64,000 nt of DNA from an uncultured Oscillospiraceae bacterium (GCA_949841355.1 CATKZP010000003.1:62001-126000), one strand, 5' to 3'. Shown: positions 1 through 8,723, counted from the first letter of the stretch. Translations and numbers: made by a program. The notes: generated by a model from the letters alone, not told the origin.

Positions 1-1373
1 ACGTCGTGGAACGCGCCGCAGCCCATGGCGTAATCCAGCACCGCCTGGCGCTTTTCCTCCGGATCGCTGAGGGCGCAAATGGATTCGATGTCATCGAAGA
101 AGGTGGGCTCCTCGTCCATGATGAGGGCGCACAGCGCTTTGGCTCCGGCGCCTACCATTTGGGAGTGAACATAGGTCTCGGGCGCAAAGCGCAGCAAAAT
201 GCGCTGAAGAAACGTGCTGTAGGGGGTTTGGCTGTCGGTGCCCACATAGGTGTGGGAGAGCTGGCGCAGGTATAGGAAAAGACTGCTGCTGCTGAAAGGA
301 TTGGGAAAGGCCTCCACATAGTCCAGCGTCCGCCGGTAAAGTCCCTCCACATACTCCTTGCGCCTGGGAAGCTGGTCGGGATACTGCTGGAGATACTGGC
401 TGTAGAAGGCGGGCAGGGAGATCATGGCGTACATACCGTCGGTGGAATAGTCGGCGGGATCGGCGGCGTTCATCAGGCTTTCGACCTTGGACAGCAGGGT
501 GTCCAGGCTATAGAGGCCGCAGTAGTATTCGATGGCAAAATAAGCGAAAGCGGATTTGGTGGGAGGCTGCCTGCCCTGCATTTCCGCCTCCTCAAACCGC
601 CGCTGATAGACGATATAGGCGGACTCCATGATGTCGGCCATGTCCTGGGGGGACATCACCTTTTCCCGGCTGTAGGAGATGCTGGAGGCCATGTTCTGAT
701 GGGTCAGAAAGATGAACCGGTCCCAGGGGAGGCCCGGCGCTTTTTCCTGGTACTCCTTGTCCTGTAGGATCTGAAGGGTCCCTTTGACCAGGCGGATCTT
801 TTCCCCGGGGGAATTGAATTGGCCCAGGGATATGTTGGCCCGGGAGCGCAGGATGTAGCCCCGGGTGTCGGTGTCCTCAATCTGATCGTAGTACTTGAGG
901 TAGGCCGCCGCCTCGGTGAAGCACAGCCGCATCCGGGTCATATATTTGGCGATGTTCTCGAAGGGGATGCCCACCAATTTGCCGCACAGGCTGTTGCGGC
1001 CCATGCCCAGCCAGTACAGGTGGCGGATCATGGCGGCGCGGTCCTTTTTCTGGCGGGCCAGGGTGAGCAGCGCCTGACGGATCTGGCAGAACAGACCCAC
1101 ATCCAGCTCTGCCTGGCCGTTGTAGAGCTGGGAGGAGAACTCCTCCAGCTCCCCCACTGTGGCGGCGTCAGCCTGGAACAGCTCGTCCAGCACAGGGAAC
1201 AGGTGGCCGCGCAGCAGCTCCATGCTGCGCTTGGCAATCTGCTCCACCAGGGCCCCGGTTTCGTGCAGCTGGGCGCAGTACGCCTCAAAAGAGGCCTGCC
1301 CCGGCGTTCCCCGCTGGGTGAGAGCGGCGATCTGCCGCAGGTTGGCGATGTATTCTTCTTGATAGGGCTGCAT
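1..1373 (-). CDS. Putative signalling protein, C-terminal HD-type motif (partial, runs off window)
   Basis: The frame is open from ATG 1373 to the window edge, about 457 codons without a stop. The start has a good ribosome binding site (GGGAGGG about 7 nt upstream). The visible part looks helical and soluble, with no signal peptide or membrane segment. The last residues before the edge, GCGAFHDV, resemble the beginning of the HDxGK motif of HD/HD-GYP phosphohydrolases, so the catalytic domain probably lies outside the window. It begins 39 nt after the broken histidine kinase gene on the same strand, suggesting one signalling operon. The HD assignment rests on a few residues; the long N-terminal part is unrecognised. 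Confidence 0.6.
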   Translation of the reverse strand, partial: MQPYQEEYIANLRQIAALTQRGTPGQASFEAYCAQLHETGALVEQIAKRSMELLRGHLFPVLDELFQADAATVGELEEFSSQLYNGQAELDVGLFCQIRQALLTLARQKKDRAAMIRHLYWLGMGRNSLCGKLVGIPFENIAKYMTRMRLCFTEAAAYLKYYDQIEDTDTRGYILRSRANISLGQFNSPGEKIRLVKGTLQILQDKEYQEKAPGLPWDRFIFLTHQNMASSISYSREKVMSPQDMADIMESAYIVYQRRFEEAEMQGRQPPTKSAFAYFAIEYYCGLYSLDTLLSKVESLMNAADPADYSTDGMYAMISLPAFYSQYLQQYPDQLPRRKEYVEGLYRRTLDYVEAFPNPFSSSSLFLYLRQLSHTYVGTDSQTPYSTFLQRILLRFAPETYVHSQMVGAGAKALCALIMDEEPTFFDDIESICALSDPEEKRQAVLDYAMGCGAFHD

Positions 1374-1412
1374 GGCTTATCCCTCCCAACTATCCTGCGA
1401 GCCGGAGGCGGT

Positions 1413-3117
1413 TCAGCGATTGGCTGCGCCGGGCTTCAGCTGACGGCGCAGGATGTCCAGGAGGCGGTCTACGTCCACCGGCTTGGAGAGATGCTCGTTC
1501 ATACCCGCGTCCCGGGATTGGCGGATGTCCTCCACGAAGGCGTTGGCGGTCATGGCCACGATCCACACATCCCGGGCGTCCTGCCTGGGCAGGGCGCGGA
1601 TGCGCCGGGCAGCCTCAAAGCCGTCCATCACCGGCATCTGGATGTCCATGAAAATAAGGTCGTACCAGCCCTCCGGAGAGTGCTGGAACAGCTCCAGGGC
1701 CTGTGCGCCGTCCCCGGCCGCGTCTACCTGAACGCCGGTCATGCCCAGCAGCTCCATGGCGATCTCCTGGTTGAGCTCGTTGTCCTCTACCAGCAGGACG
1801 CGGCTGCCGCTGTAATCGTCGTCCCGGCTGCCGCCGGCCTCCGCGCCGGCTGCGGCGCCGCTGGTGAGGGAGGACAGCGTTTCCAGCAGCCTGCTGGGGA
1901 AGAGGGGACAGGGCACGAACGCGCTGACTCCGGCCCGGACCGCCCGGTATTCGATCTGCGCCCAGTCCTCGTCAGACACCAGCAGGATGGGGAAGTCCGG
2001 CCCCGCCAGCTGGCGCACGTGGGCGGCCATGTCCAGCGCGGGCATATCCGCCAGCTCCTGACCCAGCAGCAGGGCGCAGGGCATCCGCCCCTCGTACTGC
2101 GCTTCGGTGAGCCGGGTGACCGCCGCCAGCCCGGTCTCCAGCCGGACCGGCGTCAGCCCGGCGGAGAGAAGGCAAGCCGCAATCTGCCCGGCCAGATCCG
2201 GCCGGCCCTCCGCCACCAGCACTTTGCTCCCCGCGGGTAGGGCCGGGGCTTTGCGACCCTGGCCAATGAGCAGGGGCAGCTCAATGCGAAACAGGCTACC
2301 CTTGCCCTCTTCACTTTCCACCGTGATGACGCCGCCCATGGAGTCCACCAGCTTTTTGACGATGGACATGCCGAGGCCGGTTCCCTCAATTTTGTTGACG
2401 GCGGCGCTGCTCACCCGCTCAAAGGGCAGGAAAATGCGCTGTAGGAACTCCTGGCTCATGCCGATGCCGTCATCCTGGCAGGAAAAGACAAGCCGCACCG
2501 CTGGGCGGTTCTGCTGGTCCGGCTGGGCGCACTGAGAAAAGGTGACCTGAATATGACCGCCGGCCTGGGTGTATTTCACCGCGTTGCCGATGATATTCAC
2601 CAGAATCTGGCGCAGGCGCAGAGAATCCCCCACCAAGTTTTCCTCCAGGATTTCCCCAATGCCGATGTGGAGGGACTGGTTTTTCTGCGTGGCCTGGGGC
2701 CGGACGATGACAGCCACATCGTGAACCAGATCGGCCAGGGAGAAGGGCTCCTCGCTCAACGTCATGCGCCCGCTGTCGATGCGGGACATGTCCAGAACAT
2801 CGTTGACCAGGCTCATCAGATGAGCGGAGGCAGTCGTTTACGCGGGCCTTCTCGTCGATGTGGGCTAGGCCGATGGCGGTCATGCCCACGATGGCGTTCA
2901 TAGGCGTGCGGATGTCATGGGACATGTTGGACAAAAAGCGGCTTTTGGCCTGATTGGCCGCCTCCGCGTCCGCCAGGGCCCGCTCCAGGGCGGAATTCTC
3001 TTGAGTCAGCCGTTCCAGCTCCCGCGACAGGTCCGCGTTCGTCTGTCTCAGCTGTTCCAGCTCGCTGGTGTGTGTTGAATTGAGGCAGGCAGGGGCCAAG
3101 TCCAGTTGTTCAGTCAT
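1413..3117 (-). pseudogene. Hybrid sensor histidine kinase, disrupted by a frameshift near 2823
   Basis: From ATG 3117 the protein has a coiled-coil stretch (residues about 14-58) and a HisKA motif ([19 protein letters not shown]). The frame is lost after VNDCLR. The next frame resumes at 2822 with [18 protein letters not shown], then a HATPase domain, a degenerate receiver and a good receiver (LLVEDNELN, FMDIQMPVMDG, SKPVD), ending at 1413. Relatives normally have about seven residues (KIxxSSx) between CLR and HL. They are missing here, so a deletion of 17 or 20 nt (3n+2) is the likely cause. No membrane segment is seen, so it would be a cytosolic sensor. Without recoding, the two halves cannot make a full kinase. 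Confidence 0.8.
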
Positions 3118-3160
3118 GAAAAGTTCCACTCCGCTCCAGAAAATGAAATACGTGTTTTTT

Positions 3161-3189
3161 ATCATACCACAAAACATTAAATTTTTCCA
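3161..3189 (-). promoter_or_regulatory. Candidate SigA promoter for the histidine kinase gene
   Basis: On the minus strand TGGAAA (3184-3189) and TATGAT (3161-3166) are separated by 17 nt, about 45 nt upstream of ATG 3117. The -35 box is weak (4 of 6). Confidence 0.4.
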
Positions 3190-3256
3190 GAGTTCTTTTT
3201 ACAAAAGTATGTTGTGTTCCCATTCCGCTGACAGCTGAAAGAAATGGAAACCGGGC

Positions 3257-3285
3257 TTGACGGGCGGGGGCGGTTTGGGTAGAAT
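3257..3285 (+). promoter_or_regulatory. SigA promoter for the tfoX-C remnant and tgt
   Basis: TTGACG (3257-3262), 17 nt, TAGAAT (3280-3285), about 37 nt before ATG 3323. It is divergent from the histidine kinase promoter. Confidence 0.65.
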
Positions 3286-3322
3286 ATTGAGAAGAACGGC
3301 GCGAAGGGGAGGAAGGCCAACA

Positions 3323-3563
3323 ATGAACCAGTGGAAAGACATCCCTAACATCGGCCCGGTGCTGGCAGGAAACCTGGAGAAAGCCGGCGCGGCTGCGGGA
3401 GCTGGGGGCGGAGGCGGCGTTTCTGCGCATACGCGCCCAGGTAGATCCCACCGCGTGCCTGCACCAGCTGGAGGCTTTGGCAGGGGCGGTGGAGGGTGTC
3501 AAAAAAAGCCTGCTTTCCCCGGAGCGCAAGACGGAGCTGAAGGCGTGGTACCGAAAATTGTGA
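3323..3563 (+). pseudogene. TfoX C-terminal-domain protein, frameshifted
   Basis: ATG 3323 opens MNQWKDIPNIGPVLAGNLEKAG, the helix-hairpin-helix start of the TfoX_C family (found in competence regulators and stand-alone small proteins). The expected continuation, RLRELGAEAAFLRIRAQVDP up to LKAWYRKL and a TGA at 3561-3563, lies in another frame starting at 3390. The usual linker of about five residues (I-x-TPE) is absent, consistent with a deletion of about 14 nt (3n+2). The intact gene would encode about 85 residues. It sits 10 nt before tgt and probably shares its promoter, so tgt expression need not be affected. Function of the family in this lineage is unknown. Confidence 0.75.
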
Positions 3564-3573
3564 GGAGAATGGT

Positions 3574-4707
3574 ATGTTTCGAGTGATTAGGACGGAGGGT
3601 GCGGCCCGTCGGGGGGAATTCATCTGTCCCCATGGCGTGGTGCAGACGCCGGTATTTATGAACGTGGGCACCCAGGGGGCCATCAAAGGGGCGGTGTCCG
3701 CCTTAGATCTGAAGGAACTGGGCTGTCAGATTGAGCTGTCCAATACCTACCATCTCCATCTGCGCCCGGGGGACGATGTGGTGCGGCAGATGGGGGGACT
3801 GCACAAATTCATGGGGTGGGACGGACCCATGCTCACCGACTCAGGGGGATTTCAGGTGTTCTCCCTGGCGGGGCTGAGGAAAATCACCGAGGAGGGTGTG
3901 ACCTTCTCCTCACACATTGACGGCAGGCGCATTTTCATGGGGCCCGAGGAGTCCATGCGCATCCAGTCCAACCTGGGCAGCGACGTGGCCATGGCCTTCG
4001 ACGAGTGCGTAGAGAACCCGGCCCCTTATGACTATGCCAAGGCATCCTGTGAGCGCACCCTGCGGTGGCTTATGCGTTGCAAGGCAGAACATGACAAGCT
4101 GAATTCCTTGTCAGAGTGTGTCAATCCCGGGCAGGTGCTTTTCGGCATCAACCAGGGGGCCACCTATGAGGACCTGCGGGTATGGCATATGAAGGAGACG
4201 GCGAAGATCGACTGCGGCGGCTACGCCATCGGCGGGCTGGCGGTGGGGGAGCCTACCGAGGTGATGTACGCCATCATCGAGGCGGTGGAGCCCCACATGC
4301 CGGCGGACAAGCCCCGGTATCTCATGGGGGTGGGCACGCCATCCAACATCATTGAGGCGGTGGCCCGGGGGGTGGACTTCTTCGACTGCGTTATGCCCGC
4401 CCGCAATGCCCGCCACGGCAAGCTGTTCACCTGGGACGGAGCGCTGAACATCAAAAACGAGCGGTTTAAGCTGGACCAGCGGCCCATTTCACCCGGGTGC
4501 GGCTGTCCGGTGTGCCGGAATTTTTCCCGGGCCTATCTTCGCCACCTGTTTGCGGCGGGGGAGATGCTGGCCATGCGCCTGGCGGTGATGCACAACCTGT
4601 ACTTCTACAACGAGCTGGTCCGGCGCATCCGGGACGCGCTGGACGCGGGAGAGTTTGAAGCGTTCCGCAAAGAGTACTCTCTGCGGCTGGCCGGACGGGC
4701 GGAATGA
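3574..4707 (+). CDS. tgt: Queuine/preQ1 tRNA-guanine transglycosylase
   Basis: 377 residues, the normal family length. The enzyme exchanges guanine 34 of GUN-anticodon tRNAs for the queuosine precursor preQ1. Visible signatures are SNTYHLHLRPG, the catalytic-Asp segment LTDSGGFQVFSL (Asp89), the second active-site segment DCVMPARNARHGKLFT, and the zinc site CGCPVCRNFSRAYLRHL near the C terminus. ATG 3574 follows a GAGGAG ribosome binding site. It is followed by yajC, the usual tgt-yajC neighbourhood, although yajC has its own promoter here. Confidence 0.97.
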   Translation: MFRVIRTEGAARRGEFICPHGVVQTPVFMNVGTQGAIKGAVSALDLKELGCQIELSNTYHLHLRPGDDVVRQMGGLHKFMGWDGPMLTDSGGFQVFSLAGLRKITEEGVTFSSHIDGRRIFMGPEESMRIQSNLGSDVAMAFDECVENPAPYDYAKASCERTLRWLMRCKAEHDKLNSLSECVNPGQVLFGINQGATYEDLRVWHMKETAKIDCGGYAIGGLAVGEPTEVMYAIIEAVEPHMPADKPRYLMGVGTPSNIIEAVARGVDFFDCVMPARNARHGKLFTWDGALNIKNERFKLDQRPISPGCGCPVCRNFSRAYLRHLFAAGEMLAMRLAVMHNLYFYNELVRRIRDALDAGEFEAFRKEYSLRLAGRAE

Positions 4708-4726
4708 ATTTTATTTTGAAAAGGGC

Positions 4727-4755
4727 TTGTCTTTGTCAGATCTTTCCGCTATAAT
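4727..4755 (+). promoter_or_regulatory. SigA promoter for yajC
   Basis: TTGTCT (4727-4732), 17 nt, consensus TATAAT (4750-4755). It lies between the tgt stop and yajC, about 55 nt before ATG 4810. Confidence 0.75.
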
Positions 4756-4809
4756 GTACCGTAATGCAGTAAGCAAGCCAACATCTTGACATTAGGAGGA
4801 ACCGTTATT

Positions 4810-5166
4810 ATGTATATTCTGTCTGCGGCTGCGGCCGCCGATGCCGGTGGCGTGTCTCTGTTTTCGCCGCTGATCCTTTGTGTGGTCATGCTGGTCGTCA
4901 TGTATTTTCTGATGATCCGCCCGGAGAACAAGAAAAAGAAAGCCGCCGCCGAGATGCGCAACAGCCTGAAGGTGGGGGACGTGATTACCACCATCGGCGG
5001 CATTGTGGGTACCATCTGCGCGGTGAAGGAGCAGACCATTGTGATGGAGACCGGCGCCGACCGTGTGCGCGTGGAGTTTACCAAGTGGGCCATCTCCAGC
5101 AAGGGCACCCAGAGCACCGAGGAGGCTCCCGTCCCCGAAAAGACGGAGAAAAAGGCTGATAAGTGA
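4810..5166 (+). CDS. yajC: Sec translocase accessory subunit YajC
   Basis: 118 residues. A short N-terminal segment is followed by one membrane helix (about residues 19-37), the family hallmark IRPENKKKK, and a small cytosolic domain (GDVITTIGGIVGTI). YajC associates with SecDF and SecYEG in protein export. ATG 4810 is chosen over an upstream TTG because AGGAGGA (4794-4800) is correctly spaced to it. The lysine- and glutamate-rich tail is typical. secD/secF are not next to it; the following gene is the TIGR04086 membrane protein usually found beside yajC in Clostridia. Confidence 0.93.
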   Translation: MYILSAAAAADAGGVSLFSPLILCVVMLVVMYFLMIRPENKKKKAAAEMRNSLKVGDVITTIGGIVGTICAVKEQTIVMETGADRVRVEFTKWAISSKGTQSTEEAPVPEKTEKKADK

Positions 5167-5188
5167 TCCTCTCAGGCTGAGGAATGAC

Positions 5189-5240
5189 AAGCACCTCTTT
5201 TGCATATGGTATAGAAACCATGTGAAAAGGGGTGCTTTTT
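5189..5240 (+). terminator. Terminator-like hairpin overlapping the ribosome binding site of the next gene
   Basis: An imperfect stem of about 20 bp pairs AAGCACC...ATGGT (5189-5210) with ACCAT...GGTGCTT (5217-5237), followed by a T-run that ends at 5240. ATG 5241 is the next base. The Shine-Dalgarno AAGGGG (5227-5232) is inside the right arm. It can act as the yajC terminator and also hide the next gene's ribosome binding site. An extended -10-like TGGTATAGA (5207-5215) lies in the left arm and loop. Confidence 0.65.
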
Positions 5241-5663
5241 ATGGGAAAGGCCGAGGCGCAGGGAATGAACGCCGTACAAATGGCCACCGGTGTGGCGCTG
5301 GGCGGCCTGCTGGCCCTGGGGATGGAGTTGGTGATACTGCTGCTGGGGGCGGTGGCGGTGTCCAACGGTATATTAAAGGAGGACGCCGCGCCTCAGCTGA
5401 CAGCGGCGGCCTGCGTGCTGGGCTGCTTTGGGGGCGGGCTGCTGGCCTGCGCCAGGTGGAAGTCCCGGCGGCTGTTGGGCGGGCTGGCTGCCGGCGTGGT
5501 TTGCTACCTGCTTATTTTAGCGGTGGGGCTGCTGATGAGCGACGCGCTGGCGCTGGGCGGTCAGGCTCTGGTGGAGCTGGCGGGCTGTCTGTGCGGCGGG
5601 GCGCTGGCCGGTTTGGTGAGCGGAGGCCGGAAGAAAAAGCATCCGTCCGCCCGGAGAAAATGA
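5241..5663 (+). CDS. TIGR04086 family membrane protein
   Basis: 140 residues from ATG 5241 with four hydrophobic helices (about residues 17-41, 55-72, 77-97, 103-122) and a basic C terminus (GGRKKKHPSARRK). Glycine/alanine-rich helices following yajC are the mark of the TIGR04086 membrane family of Firmicutes, whose function is unknown. The start codon directly abuts the T-run of a hairpin that contains the ribosome binding site, so its translation is probably blocked on transcripts coming from yajC. The family call rests on context and hydropathy, not on a strong motif. Confidence 0.75.
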   Translation: MGKAEAQGMNAVQMATGVALGGLLALGMELVILLLGAVAVSNGILKEDAAPQLTAAACVLGCFGGGLLACARWKSRRLLGGLAAGVVCYLLILAVGLLMSDALALGGQALVELAGCLCGGALAGLVSGGRKKKHPSARRK

Positions 5664-5714
5664 CCGTCCGGGCCGAGTATTTCGGCGGGAAGTGGGGAGC
5701 TTGCGCGCAACCCC

Positions 5715-5743
5715 TTGACAAAATTGAATAAAATATCTATAAT
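5715..5743 (+). promoter_or_regulatory. Perfect consensus SigA promoter for greA-lysS
   Basis: TTGACA (5715-5720), 17 nt, TATAAT (5738-5743): both boxes match consensus with optimal spacing. It gives a leader of about 75 nt before greA. Confidence 0.9.
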
Positions 5744-5823
5744 TCCATAAAACCGCTGTGGCGAGGCGGCCCGTCCGCCCGCAGCACCCGCCGGAACAGG
5801 TGGGAAGAAAGGATGAGGCAGAG

Positions 5824-6297
5824 ATGGCCAAGGAATATAAGCTGAGTGCGGAGCGTCTGGAGGAACTGAAAAAAGAACTGGTGTATCTCAAGACCGTGCG
5901 GGAAAAAGAGGTGGCTGACCTCATCAAAGAGGCCCGGTCCTTTGGTGACCTGTCGGAAAACAGCGAGTACGACGAGGCGAAAAACGAGCAGGGCAAGCTG
6001 TACTCCCGCATCGCTGAGCTGGAGAACATTCTGGCCAACTATGTGGTCATTGAGGAGTCCGCCGAGAGCACCAACACCGTGCGCATGGGCAGCCGGATCA
6101 CAGTGAAGGACGTGGTCACCGGCGAAGAGGAGAGCTACCAGGTGGTGGGCTCTCAGGAGGCGGACCCCATGAACGGGCGCATTTCGGAGGAATCCCCCTT
6201 TGGCAAGGCCCTGCTGGGCAAGGCTGTGGGCGAGCTGGCAGTGGTGGAGGCCCCCGCCGGGAATATTGAGTACGAGGTGGTCGCCATCCAGCGATAA
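5824..6297 (+). CDS. greA: Transcription elongation factor GreA
   Basis: 157 residues. GreA rescues backtracked RNA polymerase by stimulating transcript cleavage in the secondary channel. The N-terminal coiled coil (about residues 1-75) carries the conserved tip SFGDLSENSEYDEAK, whose acidic residues act at the polymerase active site. The C-terminal FKBP-like domain contains RISEESPFGKALLGKAVGE. ATG 5824 was chosen over upstream in-frame codons because it gives the canonical GreA N terminus (MAKEYKLSAE). It is transcribed from a perfect consensus promoter and followed by lysS, a common pairing in Firmicutes. Confidence 0.96.
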   Translation: MAKEYKLSAERLEELKKELVYLKTVREKEVADLIKEARSFGDLSENSEYDEAKNEQGKLYSRIAELENILANYVVIEESAESTNTVRMGSRITVKDVVTGEEESYQVVGSQEADPMNGRISEESPFGKALLGKAVGELAVVEAPAGNIEYEVVAIQR

Positions 6298-6330
6298 GGG
6301 TGGCGGAATCATACAAAGGAGAGAAATTCA

Positions 6331-7854
6331 ATGGCAGATCAGAACAACAGCCAGCCGGATGTCCGGCAGGACGCCGCCCAGGAGGAACCCTCCCTGTCCG
6401 AGCTGCTTCAGATCCGGCGGGACAAGCTGGCCGACCTGCGGGAGAAGGGCCAGGACCCATTTGTCATCACCAAGTTCGACGTCACCCATCACAGCGATGA
6501 GGTCAAGGACCACTTTGAGGAGATGGAGGGGCAGGAAGTCCGCCTGGCCGGCCGCCTGATGAGCAAGCGCGGCATGGGCAAAGCGGTGTTCTCCGACCTG
6601 CAGGACGGTGCTGGCCGCATCCAGCTCTATGTGCGCATCGACGACGTGGGGGAGGAGGCGCTGGCCGCCTTCAAAAAGTACGATATCGGTGACATCGTGG
6701 GGGTCGAGGGCGAGGTGTTCCGCACCAAGCGCGGGGAGATTTCGATTAAAGCCAAGACCATTACTCTGCTGTCCAAGTCTCTGCTGCCCCTGCCGGAGAA
6801 GTTCCACGGCCTCACCGACGTGGAGACCCGCTGCCGCCAGCGGTATGTGGACTTGATCGTCAACCCAGATGTGAAGCGGAATTTCATCATCCGCTCCCAG
6901 TTCATCAAGCACGTGCGGGACTTCATGGATGAGCGGGGCTTCATGGAGGTGGAGACGCCGGTGCTCAACACCATCTCCGGCGGCGCCACCGCCCGGCCCT
7001 TTATCACCCACCACAATACCTTGGACATCGACATGTATATGCGCATCGCCACCGAGCTGCCCCTGAAGCGGCTCATCGTGGGCGGCTTGGAGCGGGTGTA
7101 TGAAATGGGCCGCATCTTCCGCAACGAGGGCATGGACAACCGGCACAACCCGGAGTTCACCACCATTGAGCTCTATCAGGCCTACGCAGATTTTAACGAT
7201 ATGATGGACCTGTTCGAGGACCTGCTGACCTCGGCGGCCCAGAAGATTTTGGGTACCTATCAGCTCCAGTGGCAGGGGCAGGATATCGACCTCACTCCGG
7301 GCTGGCCCCGCCTGCCCATGTACGAGGCCGTCAAGCAGTATACCGGCCTGGACTTCATGGCCATCGGCTCCGACGAGGAAGCTGTGGCCGCCGCCAAGTC
7401 CATCGGCGTGGAGCTGCCCGATACTGCCGACAAGACCTGGGGCAATGCCCTCTATGAGGTGTTCGACCAGCGGGTGGAGGAAAAGCTCATTCAGCCCACC
7501 TTCATCACCATGCACCCGGTGGACGTGTCCCCCCTGGCCAAGCGTTCGCCTAAGGACCCCCGGCTCACCGAGCGGTTCGAGCTGTTCATCTGCCGCAGCG
7601 AGATGGGCAATGCCTTCTCCGAGCTCAACGACCCCATCGACCAGCGCCAGCGCTTCCAGAAGCAGGTGGAGATGCGGGCCCGCGGGGACGACGAGGCGGG
7701 CATGATGGACGAGGACTATATCACCGCCCTGGAATACGGCCTGCCGCCCACCGGCGGCATGGGTATCGGCATCGACCGCTGCGTCATGCTGCTCACCAAC
7801 AACGACTCCATCCGCGAGGTGCTGCTCTTCCCCACGATGAAGCCGCTGGATTAA
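6331..7854 (+). CDS. lysS: Lysyl-tRNA synthetase, class II
   Basis: 507 residues, family length. It charges tRNA-Lys in the cytosol. An N-terminal OB-fold anticodon-binding domain (RLMSKRGMGKAVFSDLQD) precedes the class II catalytic core. Motif 1 lies around FMEVETPVLNTISGGATARPF, motif 2 is FRNEGMDNRHNPEFTTIE, and motif 3 is GMGIGIDRCVMLL near the C terminus. It starts 33 nt after greA with a GGAGAG ribosome binding site and shares the greA promoter. A strong hairpin follows the stop. Confidence 0.97.
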   Translation: MADQNNSQPDVRQDAAQEEPSLSELLQIRRDKLADLREKGQDPFVITKFDVTHHSDEVKDHFEEMEGQEVRLAGRLMSKRGMGKAVFSDLQDGAGRIQLYVRIDDVGEEALAAFKKYDIGDIVGVEGEVFRTKRGEISIKAKTITLLSKSLLPLPEKFHGLTDVETRCRQRYVDLIVNPDVKRNFIIRSQFIKHVRDFMDERGFMEVETPVLNTISGGATARPFITHHNTLDIDMYMRIATELPLKRLIVGGLERVYEMGRIFRNEGMDNRHNPEFTTIELYQAYADFNDMMDLFEDLLTSAAQKILGTYQLQWQGQDIDLTPGWPRLPMYEAVKQYTGLDFMAIGSDEEAVAAAKSIGVELPDTADKTWGNALYEVFDQRVEEKLIQPTFITMHPVDVSPLAKRSPKDPRLTERFELFICRSEMGNAFSELNDPIDQRQRFQKQVEMRARGDDEAGMMDEDYITALEYGLPPTGGMGIGIDRCVMLLTNNDSIREVLLFPTMKPLD

Positions 7855-7864
7855 GAAACTGCCC

Positions 7865-7900
7865 CAAAAGCATACCGGCACAGCCGCCGGTATGCTTTTG
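7865..7900 (+). terminator. Hairpin terminator after lysS
   Basis: A 15-bp perfect stem (CAAAAGCATACCGGC at 7865-7879, complement at 7886-7900) with a 6-nt loop; the right arm ends in TTTTG. The next start codon (7925) is only 24 nt away, leaving no room for a promoter. Confidence 0.7.
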
Positions 7901-7924
7901 CGCGTTGGAAAGAGAGGCTGCGCC

Positions 7925-8692
7925 ATGGAGCGGGATAGCATTACAAGCCGGGCGAATCCTCTGCTGGCGCGGGTGCGGAAGCTCAACAGCAGCCGCGCCT
8001 TCCGCCGGGAGGAGGGCGCTTTTGCCGCCGAGGGGCCCAAGCTGCTGGCCGAGGCTCTGCGCTGGGGCGGAGAGCTGGAGGCGGTGATCTGCGCCCCGGG
8101 CGTGGGGCTGCCCGAGCTGCCCGAGGGAACGCGGGTGGCGGAGGTGAGCGACAGCCTGCTGGCCTCCGTCGCGGACACCCAGAGCCCCCAGGGTATCGTT
8201 TTTATCTGCAAGGGGAAAGCTCTGAGCGTGCCCGGCCGGCTGACGGGAGGGCGCTATCTGCTGCTGGACGGGGTGCAGGACCCGGGCAATGTGGGCACCA
8301 TCTGGCGCACCGCTGACGCCTTTGGGACGGACGGGCTGCTGCTGTGTGAAGGCTGTGCCGACCCCTGGAACCCCAAGACGGTGCGGGCCACCATGGGCGC
8401 GGTGTTTCGTCTGCCCGTGTACGAGTGCGCGTTGGAGACGGCGGCGGAACGGCTGGCCGCCGCAGGTCTGCCGCTGTATGCCGCCGCCCTGCGGGACGAC
8501 ACCGCAGACGTGCGGGAGTTGGATTTAGGCCGCTGCGCGGTGGCCATCGGCAGCGAGGGCCGGGGGGTGTCCCAGCGGACGCTGGAGCTGTGCGAGAGGA
8601 CCGTGAAGATCCCCATGTCGCCCAGATGCGAGTCGCTCAACGCGGCGGTGGCGGCGGCGGTGGTGCTGTGGGAGATGGCCCGGGGCGGCTGA
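7925..8692 (+). CDS. SpoU/TrmH-family RNA 2'-O-methyltransferase
   Basis: 255 residues. This family methylates ribose 2'-OH groups of rRNA or tRNA with S-adenosylmethionine. An N-terminal substrate-binding domain (SSRAFRREEGAFAAEGPKLL) precedes the SPOUT knot motifs: motif 1 LLLDGVQDPGNVGTIWRTAD, motif 2 AIGSEGRGVS, motif 3 IPMSPRCESLNAAVAAAVVL. It resembles the RlmB/TsnR-like stand-alone enzymes, but the exact target cannot be read from sequence. ATG 7925 gives the expected N terminus. It lies directly behind the lysS terminator, so expression depends on readthrough or an unseen promoter. Confidence 0.9.
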   Translation: MERDSITSRANPLLARVRKLNSSRAFRREEGAFAAEGPKLLAEALRWGGELEAVICAPGVGLPELPEGTRVAEVSDSLLASVADTQSPQGIVFICKGKALSVPGRLTGGRYLLLDGVQDPGNVGTIWRTADAFGTDGLLLCEGCADPWNPKTVRATMGAVFRLPVYECALETAAERLAAAGLPLYAAALRDDTADVRELDLGRCAVAIGSEGRGVSQRTLELCERTVKIPMSPRCESLNAAVAAAVVLWEMARGG

Positions 8693-8723
8693 ACGAGGAG
8701 AGAGCGGAGAGGAGGGCCTGTAG

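Noticed and set aside
819-2240. Long + strand open frame opposite the kinase and HD-type genes
   Set aside because: It is a GC-rich antisense shadow: low-complexity His/Gln/Gly/Val composition, no ribosome binding site, and the opposite strand encodes recognisable domains.
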